Below are positions 39,295 to 48,628 of a stretch of 57,685 nt of DNA, piece after piece; position 1 is the first letter of the stretch; every line of letters begins with the position of its first letter. The DNA lies in assembly GCF_918698115.1 (NCBI RefSeq), contig NZ_CAKKLV010000029.1:1-57685 (forward strand), given 5' to 3'. Below the pieces are notes generated by a model. It made no database searches. It was not told the origin of the DNA and worked only from the letters and a program-made list of their open reading frames with translations. The position numbers and the translations under genes are program-made. The stretch comes from Peribacillus sp. Bi96. Its GTDB lineage: Bacteria; Bacillota; Bacilli; Bacillales; DSM-1321.

Positions 39295-39332
39295 AAGAAG
39301 CGCCTCTGTACAAGTGTACAGAGGCGCTTCTT
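39295..39332. terminator. Terminator of the tRNA unit
   Basis: A 16-bp perfect stem (GAAGCGCCTCTGTACA / TGTACAGAGGCGCTTC) with a minimal loop, just downstream of tRNA-Glu on the minus strand. Neither flank has an ideal T-run, so it may terminate both the tRNAs and yabR readthrough. Confidence 0.7.
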
Positions 39333-39342
39333 TGGTTTTGGA

Positions 39343-39414
39343 TGACCCGTACGGGATTCGAACCCGTGTTACCGCCGTGAAAGGGCGGTGTCTTAACCGC
39401 TTGACCAACGGGCC
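39343..39414 (-). tRNA. tRNA-Glu (UUC)
   Basis: On the minus strand a 72-nt cloverleaf starts GGCCCGTTGGTCAAGCGG. The anticodon stem CCGCC/GGCGG encloses CTTTCAC, giving anticodon UUC. The T arm GGGTTCGAATCCC and acceptor ACGGGTC-A follow. The 3' CCA is not encoded. Confidence 0.97.
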
Positions 39415-39432
39415 ATGATAAATAGTAAAAGA

Positions 39433-39506
39433 TAGCGGCAGAGGGGATCGAACCCCCGACCTCACGGGTATGAACCGTACGCTCTAGCCAGCTGAGCTAC
39501 GCCGCC
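39433..39506 (-). tRNA. tRNA-Met (CAU)
   Basis: On the minus strand a 74-nt cloverleaf starts GGCGGCGTAGCTCAGC. The anticodon arm ACGGTTCATACCCGT has anticodon CAU. The T arm is GGGGGTTCGATCCCCTC, and the acceptor has G1-U72 and G7-U66 wobbles with discriminator A. The 3' CCA is not encoded. The lack of three G-C pairs at the base of the anticodon stem suggests an elongator rather than an initiator; lysidine-modified Ile-CAU seems less likely. Confidence 0.93.
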
Positions 39507-39538
39507 ATAATGATAAGTGCTACTGAAGCACAAGTTAT

Positions 39539-39567
39539 ATCTTACATTCGTGAGGAAAAAATGTCAA
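39539..39567 (-). promoter_or_regulatory. Promoter of the tRNA-Met/tRNA-Glu unit
   Basis: On the minus strand TTGACA (39567-39562), 17-nt spacer, TAAGAT (39544-39539), 33 nt upstream of tRNA-Met. It is a strong sigma-A promoter driving the two tRNAs against the direction of neighbouring genes. Confidence 0.82.
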
Positions 39568-39737
39568 CAAAAAAAATAAAGTTTGTCGTTTTCCATTTTT
39601 TGAATATGTATTCGTGTTATTTTCCGCAAAAATAACCTAAAAACTTTGCTTTTCCTCAAAAAAAAAAGAACACCCGTTTCTATATATACAAAAACGGTCC
39701 AAAAACCTGTATACAAATGATTGTTCAAGAAGAATTT

Positions 39738-39803
39738 CGTCGAACGTTTTTCTTTTCCGCTTTTAAAATTCTGACAAAAAAATAGACATGCCCTCTTTAT
39801 AAT
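39738..39803 (+). promoter_or_regulatory. Spo0A-activated spoIIE promoter with 21-bp spacer
   Basis: CTGACA (39771-39776) and TATAAT (39798-39803) are separated by 21 nt, too long for unaided sigma-A. This matches the unusual spacing described for B. subtilis spoIIE. 0A-box-like sequences CGTCGAA (39738-39744) and TGACAAA (39772-39778) lie at and above the -35. Activation by Spo0A~P is inferred. Confidence 0.7.
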
Positions 39804-39833
39804 AAAAATCACTAATATGAATGGGGTGTTGAA

Positions 39834-42308
39834 ATGGAAAAAGTAGAAAGACCAATGATGGAACCTCTTGGGGATGTTCAATTAAAAGAAGCGAAGGCAG
39901 AAGCAATCAATTGGATCCAACAACTACAAATGAAAACGGAAGATATATTTATAAAGAAAGGTATCTCTTTAGCCATTATCGGTTTCTTATTAGGACGAGC
40001 GTTAATTCTTTCACAGTTGGCACCATTTGGACTTCCGTTTTTCGCAGCTGTTTTTCTCATGAGACGTGACAGGGCTCCACTAGCACTATTCGGATTGATT
40101 GCAGGCGGCCTAACCGTACATTATTCCAATAGCTTAGTCATCTTTTCATCGGCGTTCCTGCTTCTGTTGTTTCATAAGGTCAAGAAGCCCGCCGTAGAAG
40201 GACAATTCAAGACGATGTCGATGTACGTCTTTGCCTCACTATTCCTGGTTAACTTGGCCGAGCAATATCTGGTATTCCGAACGATTCAGCTGTACGACCT
40301 TATGATGATTGGAGTAGAGGCAGGACTGGCCATGATATTAACCTTAATCTTCATACAGTCGATCCCGCTTCTCTCGATACGTACAAAGTCCCAATCATTA
40401 AAGACGGAGGAAATCGTAAGCATCATTATCTTACTGGCTTCCGTGATGACAGGAACAATTGGCTGGATGATATATGATCTATCACTCGACCATATATTCT
40501 CACGATACCTGGTTCTCCTCTTCGGGCTGGCGGGAGGGGCCGCCATAGGCTCCACTGTAGGAGTGGTTACTGGATTGATATTCAGCCTGGCGAGTATAGC
40601 AAGTCTTTATCAAATGAGCCTTCTCGCCTTTTCCGGATTGCTCGGGGGGTTGTTGAAGGAGGGAAAAAAGTTAGGGGTCGCTGCAGGCCTCTTAATTGCT
40701 ACGTTACTGATAGGTTTATATGGTGAGGGTACCAATAATATAATGGTGACCCTTTATGAATCACTTGTAGCTGTGGCGTTATTTATATTAACACCGTCAT
40801 CGATAATCAACAAAATAGCGAAACATATACCGGGAACTGTTGAGAATTCCGATGAACAGCAGCAGTATGCCCGGAAAGTGAGGGATGTTACCGCTCAAAG
40901 GGTGGAACAATTCTCACATGTATTTGAAGCGCTCTCAAACAGCTTTGCCCAAGTGGATGAAAGGGGGAAATTGGAGGAAGATGAGAAAGAGTTCGATTAC
41001 TTTTTAAGTAAGGTAACTGAAAAGACATGCCAACTCTGTTTTAAAAAGGAACAATGCTGGGCCAAAAACTTTAATACAACCTATGATGGCATGCAGGAAA
41101 TTATGCTTCAATTAAGTGAAAATGATGGACAACTCCCTCAAAAGACTTCCAAAGAGTGGGGGAAATATTGTAGTCGTGGACCGCAGGTCATTGGGGCAAT
41201 ATCACAGGAGCTCACTTATTTTGAGGCAAACCAAAAGTTAAAAAGGCAGGTGAAAGAAAGCCGGAAACTAGTGGCGGATCAATTGCGCGGCGTTTCTGCA
41301 GTGATGGATGATTTCGCCAAAGAAATTCAGAGGGAAAGGAAGAATCATCATTTACATGAGGAGTCCATTATGGAGGCCATACAGGATTTTGGCCTGCATA
41401 TAGGCCATGTTGAAATATACAGTCTAGAACAAGGAAATGTTGATATAGAGATGAGTGTTCCATACTGCCAGGGAAGAGGGGAATGTGAAAAGCTGATAGC
41501 ACCTATGCTTTCGGACATTTTAGGGGAAACGATAGTCGTCCATTCAGAAGAGTGTGCAACATATCCAAACGGGCAATGTGAGGTGATATTTAGGTCAGCA
41601 AAAAAATTCACGGTCGAAACGGGTGTGGCTCATGCTGCCAAGGGGGGAGGGCTTGTATCAGGAGATAGTTTTACGACCATGGAGATTGGTTGCGGTAAAT
41701 TTGCAATTGCCATTAGCGATGGAATGGGAAATGGGGAAAGGGCCCATTTTGAAAGTACAGAGACATTGAAGCTGCTTCAAAAATTTTTACAATCGGGAAT
41801 AGAAGAAAAAATAGCCATTAAATCCGTAAACTCCGTATTATCTCTACGCACTACCGATGAAATATTTTCAACTCTTGATTTGGCAATGATTGATCTTCAG
41901 GACGCAAGGGCTAAGTTTTTAAAAATCTGTTCGATACCGAGTTTCATTAAAAGGGGTGATAAGATCATAAAAATAGAATCGAGTAACCTGCCTATGGGGA
42001 TCATCCAGGATTTCGATGTCGATGTTGTATCAGAAGAGCTGAAGGCAGGGGATATATTAATCATGATGAGTGATGGAGTGTTCGATGGTCCATCCCATGT
42101 GGAAAATATCGAGTTCTGGCTTAAACGAAAAATCAAGGAAATGGAGACAGACGATCCTCAGGAAATATCCGATTTAATATTGGAAGAAGTCATCCGAACA
42201 AAAGGGATCATAGATGATGATATGACAGTGGTAACATCCAAAATTAAACATAATACACCGAAATGGGCATCCATTCCCGTTTCTCCAAAAAGGAAAAAGG
42301 CCCAGTAG
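39834..42308 (+). CDS. spoIIE: Stage II sporulation protein E, PP2C-type phosphatase
   Basis: An 824-residue membrane phosphatase that dephosphorylates SpoIIAA in the forespore to release sigma-F, and interacts with FtsZ at the polar septum. The N-terminal region has about ten transmembrane segments (residues ~45-325). A central oligomerisation/FtsZ-binding region (~330-590) has a cysteine pair (KTCQLCFKKEQC). The C-terminal PP2C domain has metal-binding aspartates Asp611, Asp629 (SDGMGNG), Asp747 (SDGVFDGP) and Asp796. ATG 39834 follows ATGGGGTG. Confidence 0.97.
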   Translation: MEKVERPMMEPLGDVQLKEAKAEAINWIQQLQMKTEDIFIKKGISLAIIGFLLGRALILSQLAPFGLPFFAAVFLMRRDRAPLALFGLIAGGLTVHYSNSLVIFSSAFLLLLFHKVKKPAVEGQFKTMSMYVFASLFLVNLAEQYLVFRTIQLYDLMMIGVEAGLAMILTLIFIQSIPLLSIRTKSQSLKTEEIVSIIILLASVMTGTIGWMIYDLSLDHIFSRYLVLLFGLAGGAAIGSTVGVVTGLIFSLASIASLYQMSLLAFSGLLGGLLKEGKKLGVAAGLLIATLLIGLYGEGTNNIMVTLYESLVAVALFILTPSSIINKIAKHIPGTVENSDEQQQYARKVRDVTAQRVEQFSHVFEALSNSFAQVDERGKLEEDEKEFDYFLSKVTEKTCQLCFKKEQCWAKNFNTTYDGMQEIMLQLSENDGQLPQKTSKEWGKYCSRGPQVIGAISQELTYFEANQKLKRQVKESRKLVADQLRGVSAVMDDFAKEIQRERKNHHLHEESIMEAIQDFGLHIGHVEIYSLEQGNVDIEMSVPYCQGRGECEKLIAPMLSDILGETIVVHSEECATYPNGQCEVIFRSAKKFTVETGVAHAAKGGGLVSGDSFTTMEIGCGKFAIAISDGMGNGERAHFESTETLKLLQKFLQSGIEEKIAIKSVNSVLSLRTTDEIFSTLDLAMIDLQDARAKFLKICSIPSFIKRGDKIIKIESSNLPMGIIQDFDVDVVSEELKAGDILIMMSDGVFDGPSHVENIEFWLKRKIKEMETDDPQEISDLILEEVIRTKGIIDDDMTVVTSKIKHNTPKWASIPVSPKRKKAQ

Positions 42309-42509
42309 GAGGCCGTTTATATATATAAAATAAATAATTTCAAAAGTGAGGTGGGGGTATTGAAAGACGGGTAAAAGGTAAAAAAGATCAACTTGCGGAA
42401 AAATCCAATGACTCCACCGATGGTGACTTGATTGCGTATGTCTGTGGCGTATAAATTCCCTCTTTTTAGTCAATTATGGTAACAGATTGAAAGGAAGGGA
42501 GAGCAAAAC

Positions 42510-43247
42510 ATGAAAGCAGGAACATTAAGGCAGATTTTGCTTATTACCGACGGATGTTCAAATCATGGTGAGGAGCCGTCTGCCATGGCTGAAATAGCAA
42601 GGGAGCAAGGCATAACCATCAATGTCATAGGTGTCATGGAAAATGATGTGATAGATGAAAAGGGACTTAAGGAAATCGAAAAGATTGCTGATTCAGGAGG
42701 TGGCGTCAGTCAAATTGTCTATGCCCAGCAGCTGTCACAGACCGTCCAAATGGTGACCCAAAAGGCAATGACTCAAACTATACAGGGAGTTATCAATCGT
42801 GAACTTCAACAAATATTAGGGGATTCAAGAACGATGGAGGATCTCCCGCCCGAAAAGCGGGGAGAAGTGATGGAGGTGGTCGATGAGCTTGGGGAAACAA
42901 GCAAGCTAGAAGTGCTGATCCTTGTTGATACAAGTGCAAGCATGAAACATAAGCTCCCTACCGTAAAAGATTCCTTATTAGACCTTTCCCTTAGTATGAA
43001 TGCAAGAATGGGTGACAGCCGTTTTTCCGTATTCGTATTTCCTGGGAAAAGAAATGATGTGGAAAAGTTGCTAGATTGGACCCCGAACCTTGAAGCATTG
43101 ACAGCAACTTTTCCTAAGCTTAGTACAGGGGGACTTACTCCGACAGGTCCAGCCATTCGTGAGGCATTAACATATTTCAATAAAAAACGTTCATTGAGGG
43201 GATTGTTATCACATGATGATGAACAATACTTTGAGGAATCAATGTAA
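42510..43247 (+). CDS. yabS: VWA-like protein YabS
   Basis: A 245-residue von Willebrand A-like protein. The MIDAS motif DTSAS (Asp140-Ser144) and TPTGP near 208-212 are in the second half. The strand that normally ends a VWA fold (LLITDGCSNHG, residues ~10-20) comes first. The halves therefore look circularly permuted. Function is unknown; it is conserved between spoIIE and the kinase gene yabT, so a phosphorylation-related role is possible. ATG 42510 follows AAGGAAGGGAG. It overlaps yabT by 35 nt. Confidence 0.88.
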   Translation: MKAGTLRQILLITDGCSNHGEEPSAMAEIAREQGITINVIGVMENDVIDEKGLKEIEKIADSGGGVSQIVYAQQLSQTVQMVTQKAMTQTIQGVINRELQQILGDSRTMEDLPPEKRGEVMEVVDELGETSKLEVLILVDTSASMKHKLPTVKDSLLDLSLSMNARMGDSRFSVFVFPGKRNDVEKLLDWTPNLEALTATFPKLSTGGLTPTGPAIREALTYFNKKRSLRGLLSHDDEQYFEESM

Positions 43248-44211
43248 ACTCCTGGCTGGCAGTCTGGTCACTGGAAAGTGGAATAAAAACCAGTACAAAA
43301 TAATTAAGGAATTGGGGTGTGGAGCGAACGGGATCGTCTACTTGGTGGAAAGAGAAAATCGTCATTATGCTTTAAAGCTCAGTGATAATGGGACGTCCAT
43401 TATTTCGGAGATGAATATCCTAAAATCCTTTTCAAAGGTCCAGGGGTCTACCCTTGGGCCTTCCTTTTTGGAAGCGGACGATTTCATCAAAACTGGAAAG
43501 CAGCTGCCTTTTTATGTCATGGAGTACATCCATGGACACGATTTTTTGCGTTTCATTGAAAAGAAAGGGTCATCGTGGATTGGTGTCTTAATGCTTCAAC
43601 TATTAACCAGTTTGTCTGCCTTGCATACAAATGGCTGGGTATTCGGCGATTTAAAACCTGAGAATTTGATCGTGACTTCACCAGCCTACAAAGTGCGTTG
43701 CGTGGATGTAGGTGGAACGACTTTAATTGGCCGATCTGTTAAAGAGTTCACCGAGTTCTTTGACAGAGGTTACTGGGGACTAGGATCGAGAAAGGCAGAT
43801 CCGCAATATGACTTGTTCGCGGTAGGGATGATTATCATCAATTCAGCCTATCCTGGACGTTTTCATAAGAACGGGGAGGGGTATAGACAGCTTAACGACT
43901 TGATTAAGCAAAAAAAGGAATTGCTCCCATATAGAAAGATGTTGGAGAAAGCGCTGCAAGGGCAGTACGATACAGCTATTCAAATGCGGGAGGATCTAGT
44001 CACTGTGCTAAGTAAGCAAAATCACTCGAAGAAAAAGGGTACGAGTCAGGCAGCAACAAGGCAGCCTACGACAAGACAGCCCACAACAAGACAAGCAAGA
44101 AGGTCCCAAAACCATTCTAAAAATAAGAGGGGAGGGTTTTTTGAAACTTTTTTGCTTGTTGCCATAATATCGATGCTCTACGTTCTTTACATATATGAAC
44201 AGTTGTTATGA
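43213..44211 (+). CDS. yabT: Hanks-type Ser/Thr protein kinase YabT
   Basis: A 332-residue kinase, in B. subtilis DNA-activated and active early in sporulation. The N-lobe has the Gly loop LGCGANGIVYLV and ATP-lysine in YALKLSD. The catalytic loop reads FGDLKPENL instead of HRD, and DFG is replaced by DVG in CVDVGGT. A basic linker with a TRQPTTRQPTTRQ repeat (~279-293) precedes a C-terminal membrane helix (~310-327). There is no extracellular domain. Three consecutive ATGs at 43213-43221 make the exact start uncertain. Its start lies within yabS. Confidence 0.92.
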   Translation: MMMNNTLRNQCKLLAGSLVTGKWNKNQYKIIKELGCGANGIVYLVERENRHYALKLSDNGTSIISEMNILKSFSKVQGSTLGPSFLEADDFIKTGKQLPFYVMEYIHGHDFLRFIEKKGSSWIGVLMLQLLTSLSALHTNGWVFGDLKPENLIVTSPAYKVRCVDVGGTTLIGRSVKEFTEFFDRGYWGLGSRKADPQYDLFAVGMIIINSAYPGRFHKNGEGYRQLNDLIKQKKELLPYRKMLEKALQGQYDTAIQMREDLVTVLSKQNHSKKKGTSQAATRQPTTRQPTTRQARRSQNHSKNKRGGFFETFLLVAIISMLYVLYIYEQLL

Positions 44212-44302
44212 TATAGTTAATACACGAATTCCATGGAATAATTGAAACCATTTCATGTTTGAATCGTATAACTAATAACTGTCCATAAAGAAGGAAGATT
44301 GT

Positions 44303-45697
44303 ATGTTAAAGGAAAAAGTTCTGAACACCATTTATAGAAACGAATTAATTCAGGAAAACTCGAAGTTGCTCATAGGCGTTTCCGGTGGACCGGATTCGTT
44401 GGTGCTTCTCCATATCCTGAAGGAATTTCAATCTCGTTTTCATTACGAAATGATCGTTGCAAGTGTTGATCATATGTTTCGCGGCGAAGAATCATATGAG
44501 GATTATAAATATGTAGAACAAATTTGTGAACAGTGGGACATCAAGTTTGAAGGAAAAAGGATTGATGTCCCTGCCCGGATGGAACAGACAGGGGAAAGCT
44601 CACAAATAACATCAAGAAAGTTACGTTTTGCTTTCTATGAAGAAATGATGGATAAGCATCAAGCCGCCACTCTTGTGCTGGGACATCATGGAGATGACCA
44701 AATCGAAACGATGCTCATGAGATTAACAAGAGGGGCGACAGGCAAGGCGAGAGCAGGCATTCCCATAAAGAGACGTTTCCATACCGGCCATCTGATCAGG
44801 CCTTTCCTTGACATCACGAAAGGCCAAATTATCGAATATGCGGACCTCCATAATATTGAACCAAGGTTTGATCCGAGCAATGAAAAAGATGACTATGTAA
44901 GAAATCGGTTTAGACATGCCGTTCTTCCATTTTTAAAGAAAGAAAATGGAAAGGTTCATGAGCATTTTCAACGATTCAGTGAAGAGCTTTATGAAGATGA
45001 GGAGTTTTTTCAGACCCTGGTTTCAAGCAAAATGTCCGAGGTTTGGATCCAACAAGATAAAGATCAAGCGGTTATTCAGATTGATGAGGTTCTTGCGATG
45101 CCTAAACCTTTACAAAGAAGAGCGGTTCAACTAATATTAAACTATCTTTATTTGGAGAAACCGTCATCGCTTTCGGCATTACATATTGATCAACTTTTAG
45201 TTTTGTTTTTAAATCCTCAGCCATCTGCAGAATTGCATCTTCCGGAGGGCCTTATTGCGGAAAAATCATATCATATTTGCACCTTTAGATTTTTTCGGCA
45301 AAAAAGCCATGAATATTCCTTGAAATTACAAATTCCCGGTGAGACTATTCTTCCGAATGGATATAAGATTAAAGCGCACTATATAAAAGAAGAAATTCCG
45401 GAACTTAGAGGAAATCATTCTTTTATACTTCCTGAATCAGCTGTTCAGTTTCCGCTTACAGTCCGAACCAGGCATGAAGGCGAACGGATGGCAGTAAAGG
45501 GATTAGGTGGAACGAAGAAGTTGAAGGAGATTTTTATAAATGAAAAAATCCCGATGCTAGAAAGAAATGCGTGGCCGGTAATCGTCGATCAAGCTGGGAC
45601 TGCCGTTTGGCTTCCTGGTTTAAAGAAATCGAATGTTGAGCCGGAAATGATTTCTGATGAAACATGTTTAATTTACTTAGAATATAATAAAGCTTAA
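44303..45697 (+). CDS. tilS: tRNA(Ile)-lysidine synthetase
   Basis: A 464-residue N-type ATP pyrophosphatase that converts C34 of tRNA-Ile(CAU) to lysidine, changing both amino-acid and codon identity. The PP-loop is SGGPDS (27-32), with [12 protein letters not shown] and ARAGIPI downstream. The C-terminal TilS domains include [22 protein letters not shown]. It is essential. ATG 44303 follows AAGAAGGAAG. hprT follows 26 nt later; the tilS-hprT-ftsH order is conserved and TilS/HprT are reported partners in ftsH control. Confidence 0.96.
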   Translation: MLKEKVLNTIYRNELIQENSKLLIGVSGGPDSLVLLHILKEFQSRFHYEMIVASVDHMFRGEESYEDYKYVEQICEQWDIKFEGKRIDVPARMEQTGESSQITSRKLRFAFYEEMMDKHQAATLVLGHHGDDQIETMLMRLTRGATGKARAGIPIKRRFHTGHLIRPFLDITKGQIIEYADLHNIEPRFDPSNEKDDYVRNRFRHAVLPFLKKENGKVHEHFQRFSEELYEDEEFFQTLVSSKMSEVWIQQDKDQAVIQIDEVLAMPKPLQRRAVQLILNYLYLEKPSSLSALHIDQLLVLFLNPQPSAELHLPEGLIAEKSYHICTFRFFRQKSHEYSLKLQIPGETILPNGYKIKAHYIKEEIPELRGNHSFILPESAVQFPLTVRTRHEGERMAVKGLGGTKKLKEIFINEKIPMLERNAWPVIVDQAGTAVWLPGLKKSNVEPEMISDETCLIYLEYNKA

Positions 45698-45723
45698 TTC
45701 TTCATGGGGGGCAATTAATTACA

Positions 45724-46269
45724 ATGACCATGCAAAACGATATTGAAAAAGTGTTAATAACCGAGGAAGACCTTCAAAAAAAAATCAGGGAATTGGGTGC
45801 GCAGATTGAATCTGACTATCAAGGTAAGTTTCCGCTCGCTATCGGAGTGTTAAAAGGTGCCATGCCATTCATGTCTGATTTACTGAAACGTGTGGATACA
45901 CATCTTGAAATGGACTTTATGGATGTTTCAAGCTATGGTAACTCCACTGTTTCTTCCGGTGAAGTAAAAATCATCAAAGATCTTGATGCATCAGTTGAAG
46001 GCCGAGATATTTTAATCATCGAAGATATTATCGACAGCGGATTAACGCTTAGCTATCTTGCGGAACTTTTCCGTTATAGAAAAGCAAAATCAATTAAAAT
46101 CGTTACCTTATTGGATAAACCAACAGGCAGGAAAGCGGATATAACTCCGGACTATGCTGGATTTATCGTTCCGGATGCATTTGTTGTCGGATATGGTCTG
46201 GATTTTGCAGAAAAATATCGTAATCTCCCGTATATTGGCATATTGAAGCCGGAAATTTACTCGAATTAA
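45724..46269 (+). CDS. hprT: Hypoxanthine phosphoribosyltransferase
   Basis: A 181-residue purine salvage enzyme (hypoxanthine or guanine + PRPP to IMP or GMP). The PRPP motif is [14 protein letters not shown]; the flexible-loop [14 protein letters not shown] and the base-binding [13 protein letters not shown] are intact. ATG 45724 is used; ATG 45730 is in frame. The GGGGGG site is 12 nt away, longer than usual. Confidence 0.96.
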   Translation: MTMQNDIEKVLITEEDLQKKIRELGAQIESDYQGKFPLAIGVLKGAMPFMSDLLKRVDTHLEMDFMDVSSYGNSTVSSGEVKIIKDLDASVEGRDILIIEDIIDSGLTLSYLAELFRYRKAKSIKIVTLLDKPTGRKADITPDYAGFIVPDAFVVGYGLDFAEKYRNLPYIGILKPEIYSN

Positions 46270-46386
46270 TCGTACCTGTTTGAAAGAAAAGACCAGATAA
46301 AAACAGCGGTGTTAAATTATTGTAATTCATTAATTTTGTATGATAGTATTTACTATAGTTTGTTTACCCGTGGGAGGAGGTAAGGG

Positions 46387-48447
46387 ATGAATCGGATCTT
46401 CCGTAATACGATATTTTATTTACTGATCTTTTTGGTCATCATTGGGATTGTAAGCATCTTTAATAATAACAATGAACCAACAGAGAAAATGACCCAAGAT
46501 GAATTCTATAAGCATTTGGAGAGTGGGGACGTTACATCACTTACGATGCAGCCCGAAAGCAGTGTATTTGAAATTACAGGGAAGCTCAAAGGTTATGAGG
46601 AAAACAAATACTTTGTGACGTACGTACCATTCAGTGAATATTCGCAAAGTCGAATCAATGATGCCGTAACTAAGTTGGGTAAAGACATCATCACTGTTGA
46701 ACCTCCAGAAAAGACAAGTGGCTGGGTGACATTTTTCACTTCCATCATTCCATTTGTAATCATTTTTATTCTCTTCTTCTTTTTACTTAACCAAGCTCAA
46801 GGTGGCGGTGGTGGCCGCGTCATGAACTTCGGGAAAAGTAAGGCGAAATTGTATAATGATGATAAGAAAAAAGTGCGCTTCAATGATGTAGCCGGAGCGG
46901 ACGAAGAAAAGCAGGAACTTGTCGAGGTCGTTGAATTCTTAAAAGATCCTCGCAAATATGCCGAGCTCGGAGCCCGTATTCCTAAAGGGGTACTTTTAGT
47001 TGGGCCCCCTGGTACAGGTAAAACTTTACTTGCAAGGGCAGTAGCTGGTGAAGCCGGTACTCCTTTCTTCTCAATCAGTGGTTCTGATTTTGTTGAAATG
47101 TTTGTAGGTGTCGGTGCATCTCGTGTTCGTGATTTGTTTGAAAATGCTAAGAAAAATGCACCATGTATCATCTTTATCGATGAAATTGATGCAGTCGGAC
47201 GCCAACGTGGCGCAGGTCTTGGTGGCGGTCACGATGAACGTGAACAAACATTGAACCAACTGCTTGTAGAAATGGATGGTTTCGGTGGGAATGAAGGAAT
47301 CATTATCATTGCCGCAACTAACCGTGCCGATGTATTGGATCCGGCATTATTGCGTCCAGGACGATTTGACCGTCAGATTACGGTAGGCCGCCCTGATGTA
47401 AAAGGCCGTGAAGAAGTACTGAAAGTGCATGCACGTAATAAACCTTTAGCAGAAACTGTCGATTTGAAAGCGATCGCTCAGCGTACACCTGGTTTTTCTG
47501 GTGCAGATCTTGAAAACTTACTGAATGAAGCAGCACTTGTAGCTGCTCGTCAAGATAAGAAGAAGATCGATATGTCCGATTTGGATGAAGCTTCAGATCG
47601 CGTTATCGCGGGACCTGCTAAGAAAAACCGTGTCATTTCCAAAAAGGAACGGAATATTGTAGCATGGCATGAAGCGGGCCATACCATTATTGGGTTGGTT
47701 TTGGATGATGCCGAAGTCGTTCATAAAGTTACGATTGTCCCTCGTGGTCAAGCTGGCGGTTATGCAGTGATGCTGCCTAAAGAAGATCGTTTCTTCATGA
47801 CGGAGCCTGAACTGAAAGATAAAATCGTAGGACTTTTGGGTGGCCGTGTATCCGAAGAAGTTACATTCGGAGAAGTGAGTACTGGTGCACATAATGACTT
47901 CCAACGTGCAACGGGCATAGCTCGCAGCATGGTTATGGAATATGGTATGAGTAAGCTTGGACCTCTTCAATTCGGTAATTCTCAAGGTCAGGTTTTCCTA
48001 GGCCGCGATTTCAACAATGATCAAAATTATTCAGATGCAATAGCATATGAAATAGATCTTGAAATTCAACGTATCATCAGGGAAGCTTACGAAAGATGTA
48101 AGACGATACTTACTGAAAATCGTGAAAAACTTGATTTGGTTGCTAAAACCTTGCTTGAAGTGGAAACACTTGATGCAGATCAAATCCAAAGTTTATTCCA
48201 TAACGGTAAATTGCCAGAACGTGATTATGCCGCTCTGAATGGGAATTTAACCACCGATGAGAATGTTAAGGTGAACATCAATACGAAGAAGGAAGAAAAA
48301 GAGGCCCTTTTAGATCCATTGGATAAGAGAGGACCTGAGGACCTTGAAATAACGGAGGAAGGATTGAATACTCCTCCAATCAAAGAAGGTACACCTCAAG
48401 ATCAGCCGCTTTCCTTCCCGAACGAAGATGACAATAAAAAGTCTTAA
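46387..48447 (+). CDS. ftsH: ATP-dependent zinc metalloprotease FtsH
   Basis: A 686-residue membrane AAA+ protease for quality control of membrane and regulatory proteins; in Bacillus it also affects sporulation. TM1 is at about 7-25 and TM2 at about 115-135 around an extracytoplasmic domain. Walker A is GPPGTGKT (206-213), Walker B IIFIDEID, the SRH region RPGRFD, and the zinc site HEAGH (428-432). The acidic C-terminal tail after ~605 is long (B. subtilis FtsH is ~637 residues). ATG 46387 follows GGGAGGAGGTAAGGG. Confidence 0.96.
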   Translation: MNRIFRNTIFYLLIFLVIIGIVSIFNNNNEPTEKMTQDEFYKHLESGDVTSLTMQPESSVFEITGKLKGYEENKYFVTYVPFSEYSQSRINDAVTKLGKDIITVEPPEKTSGWVTFFTSIIPFVIIFILFFFLLNQAQGGGGGRVMNFGKSKAKLYNDDKKKVRFNDVAGADEEKQELVEVVEFLKDPRKYAELGARIPKGVLLVGPPGTGKTLLARAVAGEAGTPFFSISGSDFVEMFVGVGASRVRDLFENAKKNAPCIIFIDEIDAVGRQRGAGLGGGHDEREQTLNQLLVEMDGFGGNEGIIIIAATNRADVLDPALLRPGRFDRQITVGRPDVKGREEVLKVHARNKPLAETVDLKAIAQRTPGFSGADLENLLNEAALVAARQDKKKIDMSDLDEASDRVIAGPAKKNRVISKKERNIVAWHEAGHTIIGLVLDDAEVVHKVTIVPRGQAGGYAVMLPKEDRFFMTEPELKDKIVGLLGGRVSEEVTFGEVSTGAHNDFQRATGIARSMVMEYGMSKLGPLQFGNSQGQVFLGRDFNNDQNYSDAIAYEIDLEIQRIIREAYERCKTILTENREKLDLVAKTLLEVETLDADQIQSLFHNGKLPERDYAALNGNLTTDENVKVNINTKKEEKEALLDPLDKRGPEDLEITEEGLNTPPIKEGTPQDQPLSFPNEDDNKKS

Positions 48448-48458
48448 GCTGACTAATC

Positions 48459-48493
48459 AAAAGGGTATTTCCGCCTCGGAAATACCCTTTTCT
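48459..48493 (+). terminator. ftsH terminator
   Basis: AAAAGGGTATTTCC / GGAAATACCCTTTT, a perfect 14-bp stem with a GCCTC loop, followed by CTT. Confidence 0.93.
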
Positions 48494-48628
48494 TAACCCA
48501 TAAATGAATTTGGGTACACAAGAAAAGGAGGCTGGGATTTTTTTACCTTTCGAAAAGTGTGACTAATAGCGTGGGAAATACACAGTGTGGTATGATGTTG
48601 GAGAATAAATTACCGGAGTGATGAAGCG

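Larger units (their letters stand above)
39162..39832. other. yabR-spoIIE interval
   Basis: It holds a minus-strand tRNA-Met/tRNA-Glu unit with terminator and promoter (39297-39567), then AT-rich DNA with the Spo0A-type spoIIE promoter. No protein-coding gene is supported; open frames here run through the tRNAs. Confidence 0.8.

Noticed and set aside
42359..42454. 31-codon frame after spoIIE beginning at ATT behind GAGGTGGGGG
   Set aside because: There is no ATG/GTG/TTG in frame, and the in-register TTG one base earlier stops after four codons. Interesting ribosome binding site, but not enough to call a gene.
44050..44095. Tandem DNA repeat as a possible mobile or phase-variable element
   Set aside because: It is a short in-frame protein repeat (TRQPT units) within yabT and does not disrupt the gene; kept only as a linker observation.
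47593..47985. Long minus-strand frames opposite ftsH, mfd, glmU and prs
   Set aside because: They are shadows of strongly conserved + strand genes, with no ribosome binding sites or recognisable products.
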